A stretch of DNA of 41,305 nt from Oceanospirillaceae bacterium (GCA_018647765.1 JABGSN010000054.1:1-41305); one strand, 5' to 3'; numbered from the stretch's first letter, positions 28,815 through 39,051 are shown. The notes: generated by a model not told the origin, from the sequence alone. Numbers and translations: made by a program.

Positions 28815-29920
28815 TAAAGCGAGGCGTCTACAAACATCTGCTCCGACTTAGCACTCTCGATCGCTTGTTCGATAGCACCTTGATGGGCCTCATCAGACAC
28901 ATCTTGGCGTTTTTCGGGGCGGATACCCAGTTTCACAAACAAGGCGCGGTCTTTTTCTGCAGCGGGGTTGTCTGTGGTTAACAATCGCTCGCCATAAAAT
29001 ATAGAATTGGCGCCTGCAAAGAAACACATGGATTGCATTTGTTCGTTCATTTCTTCACGGCCTGCCGACAAGCGCACATGCGACTGGGGCATCAGGATAC
29101 GCGCCACCGCAATGGTACGGATAAAGTCGAATGGCTCTAAATCTTCTACTTGATCTAACGGTGTGCCTTCCACTTTCACCAACATATTGATCGGTACGCT
29201 TTCTGGGTGCTGTGGCATATTGGCTAACTGCTGTAGAAGGCCCACTCGGTCACGCAGATTCTCACCCATACCGACAATGCCACCGGCACATACTTTCATG
29301 CCAGCATCACGTACGTTGCCGAGGGTGTTAAGGCGGTCTTGGTAGGTACGGGTGGTGATAATCGAGCCATAAAATTCTGGCGAAGTGTCCAGGTTATGGT
29401 TGTAGTAGTCGAGACCTGCATCGGCTAATTGCTGGGCTTGATCAGGCCCCAACATACCCAACGTCATGCAGGTTTCCAGGCCCATGGCTTTGACTTCTTT
29501 GACCATTTCCAATACGTAAGGCATGTCTTTAGCACGTGGGTTTTTCCACGCTGCACCCATACAAAAGCGGCTCGCGCCTTGCTGCTTGGCGGCAACCGCT
29601 TCTCCGATGACCTCTTTCACCTTCATCAAGCGCTCGGCATCTAAACCCGTATCATTGTGCACACTCTGCGGACAATATTTACAGTCTTCAGGGCAGGCGC
29701 CTGTTTTGATTGATAGCAAGGTACTCACTTGCACTTCATTAGGGTCAAAATGTGCTCGGTGGGTTGTCTGGGCCTTAAACAACAAATCATTCAATGGCAT
29801 ATTGAACATATCGGTGATTTCGGCAACACCCCAATTATGGCGCTGGCCATTAGCCAAGCTTGAGCTAGACTTATTATCCATGGTGGTATAGGTGGGGGTG
29901 GCAACAGTGGCAAAGGTCAT
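28814..29920 (-). CDS. bioB: Biotin synthase BioB
   Basis: Radical SAM enzyme inserting sulfur into dethiobiotin. The [4Fe-4S] motif is Cys76-x3-Cys80-x2-Cys83 in [15 protein letters not shown]; the second cluster ligands include the Cys in [12 protein letters not shown] and the Arg in HVRLSAGRE. The length of 368 residues includes an N-terminal tail of about 25. The ATG has GGAG at good spacing. First gene of the bioBFHCD operon; bioA is not present in the window. Confidence 0.97.
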   Translation of the reverse strand: MTFATVATPTYTTMDNKSSSSLANGQRHNWGVAEITDMFNMPLNDLLFKAQTTHRAHFDPNEVQVSTLLSIKTGACPEDCKYCPQSVHNDTGLDAERLMKVKEVIGEAVAAKQQGASRFCMGAAWKNPRAKDMPYVLEMVKEVKAMGLETCMTLGMLGPDQAQQLADAGLDYYNHNLDTSPEFYGSIITTRTYQDRLNTLGNVRDAGMKVCAGGIVGMGENLRDRVGLLQQLANMPQHPESVPINMLVKVEGTPLDQVEDLEPFDFIRTIAVARILMPQSHVRLSAGREEMNEQMQSMCFFAGANSIFYGERLLTTDNPAAEKDRALFVKLGIRPEKRQDVSDEAHQGAIEQAIESAKSEQMFVDASL

Positions 29921-29949
29921 AGAGACTCCAACAATTTAATTCTGCACGC

Positions 29950-29977
29950 ATATTAAAAGCTGGTGGTTTGTAGTCAA
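29950..29977 (-). promoter_or_regulatory. Sigma70 promoter of the biotin operon
   Basis: On the minus strand TTGACT (29977-29972, five of six) is followed after 16 bases by TAATAT (29955-29950, four of six). The transcript would start about 20 bases before the bioB ATG. The -35 overlaps the left half of the BirA-like operator. Confidence 0.65.
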
Positions 29978-30003
29978 CCCATACCCTAAAAGGAGGTTTA
30001 CAT
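29971..30003. promoter_or_regulatory. BirA-like biotin operator
   Basis: TAGTCAACC, 15 bases, GGTTTACAT. Compared with the gammaproteobacterial BirA operator TTGTAAACC-N(14-16)-GGTTTACAA, 15 of 18 half-site bases match with the right spacing. It sits between divergent bioB and comF and covers the -35 of the bio promoter, so biotinyl-AMP-bound BirA would block bio transcription. birA is not in the window. Confidence 0.65.
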
Positions 30004-30034
30004 CTGGTCATTATTTAATCACATTTCTGAGATT

Positions 30035-30694
30035 GTGCAACCACCCTGCCTGCTGTGTGGTCACCATCCCCACTACCGGCATAACATATGCAAAGCCTGC
30101 CTAGAGGATTTGCCTTGGGCACAGCCCCCTATTGTGAATCAAACCCTGGGGTATGCCTATTCTGCTTGTGCCTTGAACTATTTACCGCCCATTAACGGAC
30201 TCATTAAACAGTTTAAACATCAACGCAATTTGGCGGCAGGGTGCCTGCTTGAGTATTGTCTATCTAAAACCATAAGCTCAGCCTTACTAGAACAGCAACT
30301 GCTCTTGCCACAACTGTTAATTCCCGTACCATTACACAGGACAAGGTTGAGGCACAGAGGTTTTAATCAAGCAGAATTCATTGCCCACGGGCTGAGTAAG
30401 CACCTGCATATTCCCATGTGCAAAAACCTTTGCCTTCGACTTGGTGATCAGGCGCCGCTACAAGGTCAGAATCGGCGTCAACGCCTGAGGCACATGCAAG
30501 GTGTATTTGAGGTCAATACAAAAGAAGTGAATTCGCGGTTACACAGCATCGCCATTGTAGACGATGTCACAACCACAGGAGCTACGGCGCAAGCGCTAAG
30601 TAGCTGCCTACAAAGCGCTTGGCCTAACCCCCTGCACATTCAATTATGGTGTTTAGCTAGAACGCCAGCACCAAAAACGCAACTTGAATGGTAG
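30035..30694 (+). CDS. comF: ComF-family phosphoribosyltransferase-like protein
   Basis: ComF/GntX family protein, linked to DNA uptake and use in naturally competent bacteria. A zinc ribbon CLLCGHHPHYRHNICKAC is at the front, and a phosphoribosyltransferase-like domain ends in IAIVDDVTTTGATA, with IPVPLHRTRLRHRGFNQAE before it. The coordinates start at a GTG with no good ribosome site. The frame is open upstream to 29990, and the family usually has about 10 residues before the first Cys pair; AGGAGG lies five bases ahead of an in-frame ATC at 30002, which would add WSLFNHISEI. The gene is divergent from bioB, as in Pseudomonas. Confidence 0.88.
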   Translation: MQPPCLLCGHHPHYRHNICKACLEDLPWAQPPIVNQTLGYAYSACALNYLPPINGLIKQFKHQRNLAAGCLLEYCLSKTISSALLEQQLLLPQLLIPVPLHRTRLRHRGFNQAEFIAHGLSKHLHIPMCKNLCLRLGDQAPLQGQNRRQRLRHMQGVFEVNTKEVNSRLHSIAIVDDVTTTGATAQALSSCLQSAWPNPLHIQLWCLARTPAPKTQLEW

Positions 30695-30699
30695 ACTGA

Positions 30700-30882
30700 T
30701 TAATCTTCGTCAGAAGATTTTTCATCTTGAATACGTTGGTAAATCTCTTCACGGTGCACAGCGACATCGCGGGGAGCATTTACACCTATACGTACTTGAT
30801 TACCCTTAACACCTAAAACAGTAACGGTAACTTCATCACCCACCATGAGTGTTTCGCCTACGCGGCGGGTTAATATCAACAT
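30700..30882 (-). CDS. csrA: Carbon storage regulator CsrA/RsmA
   Basis: RNA-binding dimer that controls translation of target mRNAs at GGA motifs. [18 protein letters not shown] and [19 protein letters not shown] are almost invariant CsrA sequence, including the RNA-contact Leu4/Arg6-7 and Arg44 region. 60 residues with an acidic tail. AAGGAG precedes the ATG. It lies downstream of alaS-lysC, the classical gammaproteobacterial location. Confidence 0.98.
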   Translation of the reverse strand: MLILTRRVGETLMVGDEVTVTVLGVKGNQVRIGVNAPRDVAVHREEIYQRIQDEKSSDED

Positions 30883-30970
30883 GCATACTCCTTATGAATT
30901 GGGCCGATAAGCCAAATACCGCTAGCTTCCGAGCACCTTAATTATTCCTAATTGCTTCCTTTGGGCGATA

Positions 30971-31002
30971 TGTATATGTCAGCAGCACTGCTGACATATA
31001 CA
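30971..31002. repeat. Perfect 15-bp inverted repeat between lysC and csrA
   Basis: TGTATATGTCAGCAG, CA, CTGCTGACATATACA: a perfect palindrome of 32 bases, 25 bases after the lysC stop. No T-run follows on either strand, so it is not a standard intrinsic terminator. It could be an mRNA-end hairpin, a processing site, or a DNA-binding site at the csrA promoter. The rest of this 145-base gap shows only the csrA ribosome site. Confidence 0.85.
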
Positions 31003-31027
31003 CCAACTCATCATAATGACTTATAAA

Positions 31028-32263
31028 CTAATCTTCAATAGTTTCCGGCTTATCCATTTCAAATGTGGTGTGTAGCGCGCGTACCGCCAATTCCAAATAT
31101 TTTTCATCCAGTACCACAGAAACCTTAATCTCTGATGTTGAGATCATTTGAATATTAATATTTTCTTGCGCGAGGCTGTTGAACATGCGGCTGGCCACGC
31201 CAGCATGGGATCGCATACCCACACCAACAATAGACACCTTAGCAATTTTGTCGCTACCGATTGCACCGGTGGCGTTCATATCAATGGCCACCTTTTTCAG
31301 GGTTGTTAAGGCCAAGTCGTAGTCGTTGCGATGTACGGTAAAGGTGAAGTCCGTTAGACCCTCGGCACTCACATTTTGCAAAATCATATCAACTTCGACG
31401 TTTGCATCACTGATCGGGCATAGAATTTTGGAAGCCACACCAGGTACGTCTGGCACACCAGTAATGGTTAATTTCGCTTCGTCTCGATTAAAGGCTATGC
31501 CAGAAATAACAGGTTGTTCCATGGTACTTTCACTCTCAGTTGTAATCAGTGTTCCGGGGCCGTCTTGAAAGCTATGTAACACTCTTAACGGCACGTTATA
31601 TTTTCCTGCAAACTCGACAGCACGGATCTGCAACACCTTAGACCCAAGGCTTGCCATCTCTAACATCTCTTCGAAGGTGATTTCGTCAAGACGCTGGGCG
31701 CTGGGTACCACACGCGGGTCAGTGGTATAGACACCATCAACATCGGTATAAATTTGGCACTCGTCAGCCTTAAGTGCAGCTGCAAGTGCAACCCCAGTCG
31801 TGTCCGAACCACCCCGACCTAAGGTCGTGATATTGCCTGCATCATCTACACCTTGGAAACCCGCAACAACGACCACTCGGCCCCTATCAAGGTCGCTGCG
31901 CATGTTATCAACATCAATGTTTTGGATGCGCGCCTTAGTATAGGATGAATCTGTTTGGATTTTGACCTGCCCACCCGTATACGATCGCGCTGGGCAATCT
32001 CTTGCGGTTAGCGCCATACATAACAGGGCGATGGTCACTTGCTCGCCAGTAGAGACTAATACGTCCATTTCACGCGGGCTAGGTTTTTCCTGCATCTCGT
32101 TAGCCATGCCAATGAGGCGATTAGTCTCGCCACTCATGGCCGAAACCACAACCACGATATCGTGGCCTTGCTGGCGGAATTTTTTTACTTTGTCTGCCAC
32201 TTGCTGAATACGCTCCACTGAGCCTACCGAAGTGCCACCATATTTTTGTACGTACAACGCCAT
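31028..32263 (-). CDS. lysC: Aspartate kinase LysC
   Basis: First enzyme of the lysine, threonine, methionine and diaminopimelate pathway. The kinase domain starts [16 protein letters not shown] and contains [16 protein letters not shown] and [11 protein letters not shown]. The C-terminal third carries two ACT domains (about residues 265-411), the regulatory sites for lysine/threonine feedback, with [16 protein letters not shown]. The ATG at 32263 gives 411 residues and has AGGA upstream; the open frame extends further but the added residues are not family-like. It follows alaS by about 20 bases. Confidence 0.97.
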   Translation of the reverse strand: MALYVQKYGGTSVGSVERIQQVADKVKKFRQQGHDIVVVVSAMSGETNRLIGMANEMQEKPSPREMDVLVSTGEQVTIALLCMALTARDCPARSYTGGQVKIQTDSSYTKARIQNIDVDNMRSDLDRGRVVVVAGFQGVDDAGNITTLGRGGSDTTGVALAAALKADECQIYTDVDGVYTTDPRVVPSAQRLDEITFEEMLEMASLGSKVLQIRAVEFAGKYNVPLRVLHSFQDGPGTLITTESESTMEQPVISGIAFNRDEAKLTITGVPDVPGVASKILCPISDANVEVDMILQNVSAEGLTDFTFTVHRNDYDLALTTLKKVAIDMNATGAIGSDKIAKVSIVGVGMRSHAGVASRMFNSLAQENINIQMISTSEIKVSVVLDEKYLELAVRALHTTFEMDKPETIED

Positions 32264-32283
32264 TTTTCTTTTCCTATTACTAC

Positions 32284-34905
32284 TTAAGCTTTTTGCCCGG
32301 CTAGAGTCTCTTGTAACCATGCCTGGGCACTGGTTAACGCCTCATTTAATTGATCGGCTTGGCCACCACCTTGAGCCATATCAGGTCGCCCACCGCCTTT
32401 GCCACCCATGGCCGTTGCCGTGTGGCGGATCAAATCACCGGCCTTTACACGTTGGGTTAAGTCTGAGGTTACGCCCGCCACAACGCTGGCTTTATCATCG
32501 ACATTGACCGCTAACATCACCACGCCTGAACCCAATTTATTGCGCAACTGGTCCATAGCATCTCGTAACGACTTGGGCTCTACGCCTTCGAGCTTGCTAA
32601 TCAACACCTTGACGCCGTTAATTTCGACCACAGAAGTTAACAAGTCAGCGCCTTGTGATGCCGCCATTTTAGCCTTAAGTTGATCCAATTCCCGTTCTAA
32701 AGCACGGTTGCGATCGAGTATAGACTTCACCTTTTCCGCCACTTGTTCACGGCCACCTTTAACCAGGCCGGTCACTTGGCTGAGCAACTGAGTATTGTCT
32801 GCAAACCATTGGCTAGCCGCAGCGCCGGTTAAGGATTCAATGCGCCTTACCCCTGCAGCCACGCCGCTCTCCGCTATGATGGCGAAGGCGCCAATGTCAC
32901 CAGTACGGCGCACATGGGTGCCACCACACAACTCTAGGGAAAAAACCTCCTCCTGGTCCGTTGACCCCATGGTTACAACCCGCACCTGATCGCCGTACTT
33001 TTCGCCAAACAAGGCCATAGCGCCCGCGGCTTTGGCATCATCAATGGCCATGGTATTTGCAGCCACGTCTGCATTGCCCCTAATCTCCAAGTTAACCAAG
33101 GCCTCTATCGCTGCTATTTGTGCCGTTGTCACTGGTTCAGAATGGGAGAAGTCAAAGCGTAAACGCTCGGGGTTAACCAAGGACCCTTTTTGAGTCACAT
33201 GCTCACCAAGCACCCGCCGCATGGCTTCATGCAATAAATGGGTAGCCGAGTGGTTTTTTGCGGATGCAGCTCTAAGCTCACCATTAACGCAGGTGTCAAC
33301 ACGGTCACCCACGCTTAGCTGTCCTTTGTTGAGTTGGCACTGATGAACAAAATGGCCACCTTGCTTGGTCGTATCGGTGACCGAAAGTTGAACTGAGTCG
33401 TTACTAAGTTCACCATGGTCACCCACTTGGCCGCCGGCTTCGGCATAAAATGCAGTTTTGTCCAATACCACCTGTACCGTGCCAGTGCCGCTTACGCTAT
33501 CGACTGATTCCGCGTTCTCAATCAGCGCCACAACTTTGCCTGTTTGCACTAGGTCATCATAACCTGTGAATTCTGTATTGCCTGATAAGTTAAGGTTGTG
33601 GCTGTAATCCACACCAAAATTACTCGCCGACCGAGCGCGTGTACGCTGGGCTTCCATGGCTGCCTCAAAACCAGGCATGTCCATGGTCAATTCTCGCTCA
33701 CGGGCAATATCTGCGGTCAGGTCTACGGGGAAACCGTAGGTGTCGTACAACTTAAAAATGGTCTCGCCAGCAATTTCTTTACTCGTAAGCTTCGCCAAAT
33801 CTTGCTCAAGGATGCGCATACCCTGATCAAGTGTTTTAACAAACTGTTTCTCCTCTTTAAGGATCACTTGTTCAACTTGAGATTGGGCGGCACTCAACTC
33901 AGGGTAAGCTTCGCCCATCTCTTGCACCAATGGCTGCACCAACTGATGGAAAAAGTTGGCAGGCGCACCCATTTTGTTACCATGACGGATGGCCCGGCGC
34001 ATAATGCGGCGCAATACATAACCACGACCTTCGTTGGATGGGGTCACCCCGTCGACAATTAAAAATGACACCGAACGAATGTGGTCGGCAATCACTCGAA
34101 GTGACTTATTTTGGTGATCTTCAGTGCTAATCACTTGCGCTGTAGCAGCCAGCAAATTTTGAAATAAATCAATTTCGTAATTTGAGTGAACGTTTTGTAA
34201 TACCGCTGCAATACGCTCAAGCCCCATACCCGTGTCTATCGACTGTTTAGGTAGGTCTACCATCACGCCATCGGCTGATCGATTGTACTGCATAAAAACC
34301 ATGTTCCAGATTTCTATGTAACGATCGCCGTCTTCTTCCGGCGTCCCCGGAGGGCCGCCCCAGACATCGGCGCCGTGGTCATAAAATATTTCCGAGCAGG
34401 GCCCGCAAGGTCCGGTATCGCCCATAGACCAGAAGTTGTCTTCGTCCAAACGTGAGAAACGGCTTTGATCAATACCCATTTCCTCAAACCAAATTTTCTC
34501 TGCCTCAGCATCACTGTGATGTACAGTCACCCAAAGCCGCTCTTCTGGAATATTGAGTTCCTTGGTTAGAAAGTGCCAGGCAAACTTAATGGCATCACGC
34601 TTAAAATAATCGCCAAAGCTAAAATTTCCTAACATTTCGAAAAAGGTGTGGTGACGTGCGGTATAACCTACGTTTTCTAGGTCGTTATGTTTACCACCTG
34701 CACGCACACAGCGCTGAGAAGACACCGCACGATTATACGGCCGCTGCTCATCGCCTAAAAACACATCCTTAAACTGCACCATACCCGCATTAGTAAAAAG
34801 TAGGGTGGGATCATTACCAGGCACTAAAGAACTACTACGCACGGGCTCGTGTCCGAGTTGCTGATAATAGTCGAGAAAAGCCTGTCGAATGGCGGCAATT
34901 TTCAT
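32284..34905 (-). CDS. alaS: Alanyl-tRNA synthetase AlaS
   Basis: Class II synthetase charging tRNA-Ala, with editing and C-Ala domains. Class II motifs are seen in the first 240 residues ([26 protein letters not shown]). The editing-domain zinc ligands appear as [10 protein letters not shown] and the later CGGTHV, and the C-terminal part ends with [12 protein letters not shown]. The ATG at 34905 gives 873 residues, close to E. coli; a TTG six codons earlier is less likely. It lies between recX and lysC, the usual recA-recX-alaS-lysC-csrA order. Confidence 0.97.
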   Translation of the reverse strand: MKIAAIRQAFLDYYQQLGHEPVRSSSLVPGNDPTLLFTNAGMVQFKDVFLGDEQRPYNRAVSSQRCVRAGGKHNDLENVGYTARHHTFFEMLGNFSFGDYFKRDAIKFAWHFLTKELNIPEERLWVTVHHSDAEAEKIWFEEMGIDQSRFSRLDEDNFWSMGDTGPCGPCSEIFYDHGADVWGGPPGTPEEDGDRYIEIWNMVFMQYNRSADGVMVDLPKQSIDTGMGLERIAAVLQNVHSNYEIDLFQNLLAATAQVISTEDHQNKSLRVIADHIRSVSFLIVDGVTPSNEGRGYVLRRIMRRAIRHGNKMGAPANFFHQLVQPLVQEMGEAYPELSAAQSQVEQVILKEEKQFVKTLDQGMRILEQDLAKLTSKEIAGETIFKLYDTYGFPVDLTADIARERELTMDMPGFEAAMEAQRTRARSASNFGVDYSHNLNLSGNTEFTGYDDLVQTGKVVALIENAESVDSVSGTGTVQVVLDKTAFYAEAGGQVGDHGELSNDSVQLSVTDTTKQGGHFVHQCQLNKGQLSVGDRVDTCVNGELRAASAKNHSATHLLHEAMRRVLGEHVTQKGSLVNPERLRFDFSHSEPVTTAQIAAIEALVNLEIRGNADVAANTMAIDDAKAAGAMALFGEKYGDQVRVVTMGSTDQEEVFSLELCGGTHVRRTGDIGAFAIIAESGVAAGVRRIESLTGAAASQWFADNTQLLSQVTGLVKGGREQVAEKVKSILDRNRALERELDQLKAKMAASQGADLLTSVVEINGVKVLISKLEGVEPKSLRDAMDQLRNKLGSGVVMLAVNVDDKASVVAGVTSDLTQRVKAGDLIRHTATAMGGKGGGRPDMAQGGGQADQLNEALTSAQAWLQETLAGQKA

Positions 34906-35018
34906 GGAAGGTCTCGCTGTCAAAACAAAAGCGTAAGTATATACTGATACACCAATGCCTTTCGACCGCTGCGGGCCAAAAGTGGCGTAAAATACGGCTT
35001 TTTAAGCGAAAATAGCGT

Positions 35019-35519
35019 TTATTCTGGCTGCGCTTGCAGCGCGTATTGGATCTGCTCTTGTGCAAAACCACGTTGATACAAATATCGTGCTTGCTTCGCC
35101 CGCGTTGGCGCATCGGTAGCAACACACCAACCGCAGTGCTTGCGCTTTTGCGCAAGGGCAATTTCAAACCAGTCTGGCTGTTGCACATCCACCTGCGACT
35201 GCACTAACAAACGGCTTAAACCGTATTGATAGCCCCACTGAAAAATGCGCGTAACACCATAACCGTCGTTGGCCTTTGAGCGCACCAACACTTCTGCAAA
35301 CCGCTCATCAGACTGCAGACCTTGGCGCTCTAACTCATCGAGCAAATGGTCTAAATCTACCACCCAATCTTTAGCTAGGCATTTAATCTGCAACTTCTGT
35401 TGTAATTCAGTACGCGATTGTTCGCGTCGCGCTAACAATCCCATAGCTTGATAGCGCAATGACGCTAGCTGTTTATTGATATGTTCTTGATCATGCACAA
35501 CATCGACCACGGGTAACAA
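35019..35519 (-). CDS. recX: Regulatory protein RecX
   Basis: Small helical protein that inhibits RecA filament extension. The family repeats are visible: AMGLLARREQSRTELQQKL, LDELERQGLQSDERFAEVLV and YLYQRGFAQEQIQYAL. 166 residues from a TTG start seven bases after the recA stop; an AAGTGG serves as a weak ribosome site overlapping that stop. An in-frame GTG three codons later is an alternative. Cotranscription with recA and SOS control are expected. Confidence 0.93.
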   Translation of the reverse strand: MLPVVDVVHDQEHINKQLASLRYQAMGLLARREQSRTELQQKLQIKCLAKDWVVDLDHLLDELERQGLQSDERFAEVLVRSKANDGYGVTRIFQWGYQYGLSRLLVQSQVDVQQPDWFEIALAQKRKHCGWCVATDAPTRAKQARYLYQRGFAQEQIQYALQAQPE

Positions 35520-35526
35520 AAACCAC

Positions 35527-36564
35527 TTAGAATGTGAGTGGTGTTACTACGTCTGCCGCAGCCTCTTCCGCTTTAGGGATGGCCAACAGTTGATCACGAA
35601 TCTGCTGTTCAATTTCTACGGCAATCTCGGGGTGATCAAGTAAGTATTGCGACGCATTGGCCTTACCTTGGCCAATTTTATCACCCTTGTACGCATACCA
35701 AGCGCCGGCCTTGTCCACTAGGTTTTGCTTGACTCCTAGGTCGATAATCTCACCCATACGATAGATACCTTTACCATAGATAATTTGGAATTCGGCCTGC
35801 CTAAATGGTGGTGAAACTTTGTTTTTGACTACCTTAACCCGGGTCTCGTTACCAATCACTTCATCGCCACTTTTAACCGCACCAATGCGGCGAATATCCA
35901 AGCGTACAGAAGAGTAAAACTTCAAGGCGTTACCACCGGTTGTGGTTTCTGGACTACCAAACATAACACCAATTTTCATACGGATTTGGTTAATGAAGAT
36001 CACTAAGCAATTAGCATTTTTGATATTACCTGTAATCTTACGCATCGCTTGTGATAACAAACGTGCCTGTAAACCCACATGACTAGCACCCATTTCACCT
36101 TCAATTTCGGCCTTGGGGGTGAGCGCTGCTACCGAGTCAACAATAATCACATCAACGGCACTAGAACGTACCAACATGTCGGTAATCTCTAAAGCCTGCT
36201 CTCCAGTGTCGGGCTGACTTACCAATAAATCGTCAACATTAACACCTAGTTTTTCCGCATAACTAGGATCTAAGGCATGCTCAGCATCAACAAAGGCACA
36301 GGTCTTGCCGATTTTTTGTGCTTCGGCAATCACCTGCAAAGTGAGGGTGGTTTTACCTGATGACTCTGGGCCGTATATTTCACAAATGCGGCCAAATGGT
36401 AAGCCGCCTATGCCCAGTGCGATATCTAGCCCTAAAGAACCGGTAGACACAGAAGGGATGGCTTCGCGTGGCTGGTCGCCCATGCGCATCACTGCACCCT
36501 TACCGAACTGACGTTCAATTTGACCTAAGGCCGCTTCGAGGGCTTTTTGTTTGTTTGCATCCAT
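35527..36564 (-). CDS. recA: Recombinase RecA
   Basis: DNA strand-exchange ATPase and co-protease for LexA. Walker A GPESSGKT is at residues 65-72, [18 protein letters not shown] forms the Walker B and loop region, and [21 protein letters not shown] contains the L2 loop. 345 residues with the acidic-tail end shortened. The ATG at 36564 was chosen for AAGGTGG seven bases upstream; the frame extends three codons further to a GTG. Two LexA boxes lie upstream. Confidence 0.98.
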   Translation of the reverse strand: MDANKQKALEAALGQIERQFGKGAVMRMGDQPREAIPSVSTGSLGLDIALGIGGLPFGRICEIYGPESSGKTTLTLQVIAEAQKIGKTCAFVDAEHALDPSYAEKLGVNVDDLLVSQPDTGEQALEITDMLVRSSAVDVIIVDSVAALTPKAEIEGEMGASHVGLQARLLSQAMRKITGNIKNANCLVIFINQIRMKIGVMFGSPETTTGGNALKFYSSVRLDIRRIGAVKSGDEVIGNETRVKVVKNKVSPPFRQAEFQIIYGKGIYRMGEIIDLGVKQNLVDKAGAWYAYKGDKIGQGKANASQYLLDHPEIAVEIEQQIRDQLLAIPKAEEAAADVVTPLTF

Positions 36565-36617
36565 GTGATCCACCTTAATTTACGGCTATTGCCTGTGCGT
36601 TATCTGCAATAATTGCA

Positions 36618-36633
36618 CTGTAGTTACATACAG
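36618..36633. promoter_or_regulatory. LexA box 1 upstream of recA
   Basis: CTGT-AGTTACAT-ACAG, a perfect CTGT-N8-ACAG core with flanking A/T symmetry (ACTG...CAGT). It lies about 54 bases before the recA start codon. Confidence 0.85.
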
Positions 36634-36636
36634 TAC

Positions 36637-36652
36637 CTGTGTATTTGTACAG
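36637..36652. promoter_or_regulatory. LexA box 2 upstream of recA
   Basis: CTGT-GTATTTGT-ACAG, a second perfect core only three bases from the first. The centre-to-centre distance is 19 bases, near two helical turns, so two LexA dimers could bind side by side. It may also influence pncC, whose end lies 39 bases away, only by readthrough. Confidence 0.8.
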
Positions 36653-36690
36653 TATTAAAACATAACCAGAAAAAAGTGCAAGGGTTATTC

Positions 36691-37194
36691 TTACAAGCAG
36701 GGTAAATGCGCTCTATTCATCCCTTCTAACGCTGCCGCTATAGTCTGCTGGCGTACACTTTGACGGTTGCCTACAAACTGAAAAAGCTCACTCGCTACCG
36801 CCCCATTTGATTGCGCCCAGGCGACCCACACACTGCCTACAGGTTTTTCTGTGGTGCCGCCACCTGGCCCTGCAACGCCACTCACCGCAACACAAACGTC
36901 AGCGTTTAACGCCCGACACCCACCCAAAGCCATCGCTTCTACCACCGCCTCACTAACCGCGCCATGGGCTTCTAACAGTCCTGACGACACCTTGAGGAGA
37001 TTAATTTTGGCGCTATTGCTGTAACTGATAATGCCCCCAGAGAACCACCCAGAGCTACCTGCTACAGCGGTTATTTCAGCCCCTATACCGCCGCCGGTAC
37101 ATGATTCTGCGGTGGCCATGATTAAGCCTTTTTGACTTAACCTACCGCCAAGCGCCAAGATTAAATCATGCTGTTTCTGTAGTTGGTTGGACAT
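36691..37194 (-). CDS. pncC: Nicotinamide-nucleotide amidohydrolase PncC (CinA C-terminal domain)
   Basis: Deamidates nicotinamide mononucleotide in pyridine nucleotide salvage; formerly CinA-like. The 167-residue protein is a stand-alone C-terminal CinA domain with ATAESCTGGGIGAEIT near residue 27 (catalytic Ser), SGGIISYSNSAK and AVSGVAGPGGGTTEKPVGSV. It is upstream of recA in the same direction, the usual pncC-recA arrangement. mutS, which often flanks it, is not present; instead the DNA changes character just beyond its start. Confidence 0.94.
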   Translation of the reverse strand: MSNQLQKQHDLILALGGRLSQKGLIMATAESCTGGGIGAEITAVAGSSGWFSGGIISYSNSAKINLLKVSSGLLEAHGAVSEAVVEAMALGGCRALNADVCVAVSGVAGPGGGTTEKPVGSVWVAWAQSNGAVASELFQFVGNRQSVRQQTIAAALEGMNRAHLPCL

Positions 37195-37575
37195 CTGTGC
37201 TGCTCTTACGGTTGAGACCCCTTAATGATGCCAGCTTGTATCGATCAGTCAAGCAAGTTTTATTGTTCAGCCTCGCTCGATTGAAGTAACATATGGTATT
37301 CATTTAACTCCTTTCGGATACACCCTTCATGGCAGCCTCTGCACCGTTAAGTAACCACACTCCCATGATGCATAGGAAATAAATTATTTATTTATCAAAT
37401 AGTTATATATAAAATATGAAACTTATTACACAAAATACTACACTAAGCAATTCTAAATTGAAATTTTGCTTTAGATCCAAACCGAATTTAGTATACGCTG
37501 AGAAGTGCATTGGATATTTCATTAACTATTTGTTAATTTAAAACAAAATGATAAGGAAAACAGGATAACATTGAA
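37195..37575. other. AT-rich spacer between pncC and the DUF1800 gene
   Basis: 381 bases with no credible coding frame. From about 37370 the sequence is very AT-rich (ATTTATTTAT, TATATATAAAAT near 37405). This is the transition from core-like to foreign-looking DNA and must hold the divergent promoters of pncC and the DUF1800 operon. An AGGATAA ribosome-site candidate lies about nine bases before the DUF1800 ATG. No repeat, att site or tRNA end was recognised. Confidence 0.6.
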
Positions 37576-39051
37576 ATGGACAATGCTGATCATATTGCGC
37601 GCAAAGCAGGATTTGGGTTTTCACTATCAAAAGATCCAATCACGGAAAAAGAATGGATCACAACAAACCAAAACTACATCCAGAACTACAGAAAGTACGT
37701 CTCAGACAATCGATTCAACGTTGTAGACAAGATCCTCAAAGATCAATTTGAAGACGAACACTACCGCCGCCTTAGTGGAATGGTTAAATCTGAATCTGGT
37801 TCTATCGCCTATGCTCAAATATATTTAGACCGTCACCTCAAAGCTCGTGACCAAGGCGATGTAGACAAATCAAATCAAATCTGGGATCAATTCGTTGATA
37901 CTAGTCCCATTTCACTAGCTGCCCTAAGAAGAGCAGATTTTGCTCTAAACACAAACTACGACTTTCTTAACCGGCTTTGGTTCTTCTGGATCAATCACTT
38001 CACCACAGGTAGAGAAAACGCAGCTGGCCCATACATCCCCCAATACCAAGAAACACTGCGTAAGAACATGTTCGGTAAGTTCTCCGACTTGGTATATAAG
38101 TCCATTACTCACGCAAGCATGATCCGTTACTTGGACAACCAACGATCTGCAGGGCCTAATTCAGAAGCTGTTAAAAAGGGTTGGACCAAAGACGGCACCA
38201 ACGAAAACTTAGCTCGGGAATTAATGGAGCTCTATACACTCACCCCGGCTAGAGGTTATACGCAAGAAGACGTTAACGGCATGACTAATATCCTAACCGG
38301 TTGGCAGATTAAACACTGGGATGGAGTGTTCAAGGTCGAATTTGAACATACTCGTCACGAACCACGTACACAGAAGGTCCTCGGTAAGAAATATGGTGGT
38401 TCCGGTAAGAATTCAAAGAACAAACTAAAGCGCGTTGTTAAGGACCTATGTAAAGATCCATTCACTGCTAACCATATTGCATTCAAACTATGCCAACACT
38501 TCATCAAAGATGTACCAAACGACAAGGATGTAAAGGAACTAGCGAAGATTTATACAAAAACAGGCGGTGACCTAAAAGCTATCTATAAAGGGCTGTTAAA
38601 GGTCATAGCTCGTTCTACTACGCAAGACAAGAAGTTCCTTAATCCTGAGCTATGGCTGTATCAAGCATACCGTACATTCGATTCCCCCCTGATAACAAGG
38701 ATTGAGAAGAGCACGTGGAAATTGGATATGAAAAGTAACGCTAGTGTCTTATCAGAGCTGGGGCACCTTCATGGTTGGTCGATACAACCCAATGGGTTCC
38801 CTGACACTGAAGAGGGCTGGGTATCTAACGAATATATGAGTAGGCGCATAAGGCTATCTACATACATGGGTGGTCGTCTCTCTAAGTTCAAATCAGACAT
38901 ACTCTCACGCATAAGAGACAACGGTGTTGATCCCAAACACCTAGAACGACTTGGGTTTACTCCTGGTAGGTCAATGTTAATCACACAATTAGATGATCAA
39001 TATACTCAGATTGCTGCAGTTCTTTGTTCACCTGAGTTCATGAGGGTTTAA
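37576..39051 (+). CDS. DUF1800 family protein
   Basis: A 491-residue protein covering the whole DUF1800 domain. In order: ADHIARKAGFGFS at the very start, LWFFWINHFTT near 135, RYLDNQRSAGPNS near 180, NENLARELMELYTLTP with YTQEDVNGMTNILTGW near 215, FKLCQHFIKDVP near 308, GDLKAIYKGLLKVIA, and a final VLCSPEFMR. No signal peptide or membrane helix is seen, and the usual N-terminal leader is absent. The function of the family is not known; DUF1800 genes commonly precede a DUF1501 gene, as here. Arginine is often AGA/AGG and lysine AAG, unlike the flanking core genes, which suggests transfer. ATG chosen because an upstream ATG frame closes at once. Confidence 0.88.
   Translation: MDNADHIARKAGFGFSLSKDPITEKEWITTNQNYIQNYRKYVSDNRFNVVDKILKDQFEDEHYRRLSGMVKSESGSIAYAQIYLDRHLKARDQGDVDKSNQIWDQFVDTSPISLAALRRADFALNTNYDFLNRLWFFWINHFTTGRENAAGPYIPQYQETLRKNMFGKFSDLVYKSITHASMIRYLDNQRSAGPNSEAVKKGWTKDGTNENLARELMELYTLTPARGYTQEDVNGMTNILTGWQIKHWDGVFKVEFEHTRHEPRTQKVLGKKYGGSGKNSKNKLKRVVKDLCKDPFTANHIAFKLCQHFIKDVPNDKDVKELAKIYTKTGGDLKAIYKGLLKVIARSTTQDKKFLNPELWLYQAYRTFDSPLITRIEKSTWKLDMKSNASVLSELGHLHGWSIQPNGFPDTEEGWVSNEYMSRRIRLSTYMGGRLSKFKSDILSRIRDNGVDPKHLERLGFTPGRSMLITQLDDQYTQIAAVLCSPEFMRV

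Noticed and set aside
30971-31002. Palindrome after lysC as an intrinsic terminator
   Set aside because: No T-run follows on either strand; kept as an unexplained inverted repeat.
33598-34062. 154-codon plus-strand frame opposite alaS
   Set aside because: Shadow of alaS, with low-complexity translation and no start signals.
37195-37575. tRNA or phage attachment site at the left edge of the foreign-looking segment
   Set aside because: No tRNA-like fold, integrase gene or flanking direct repeat could be found by eye.
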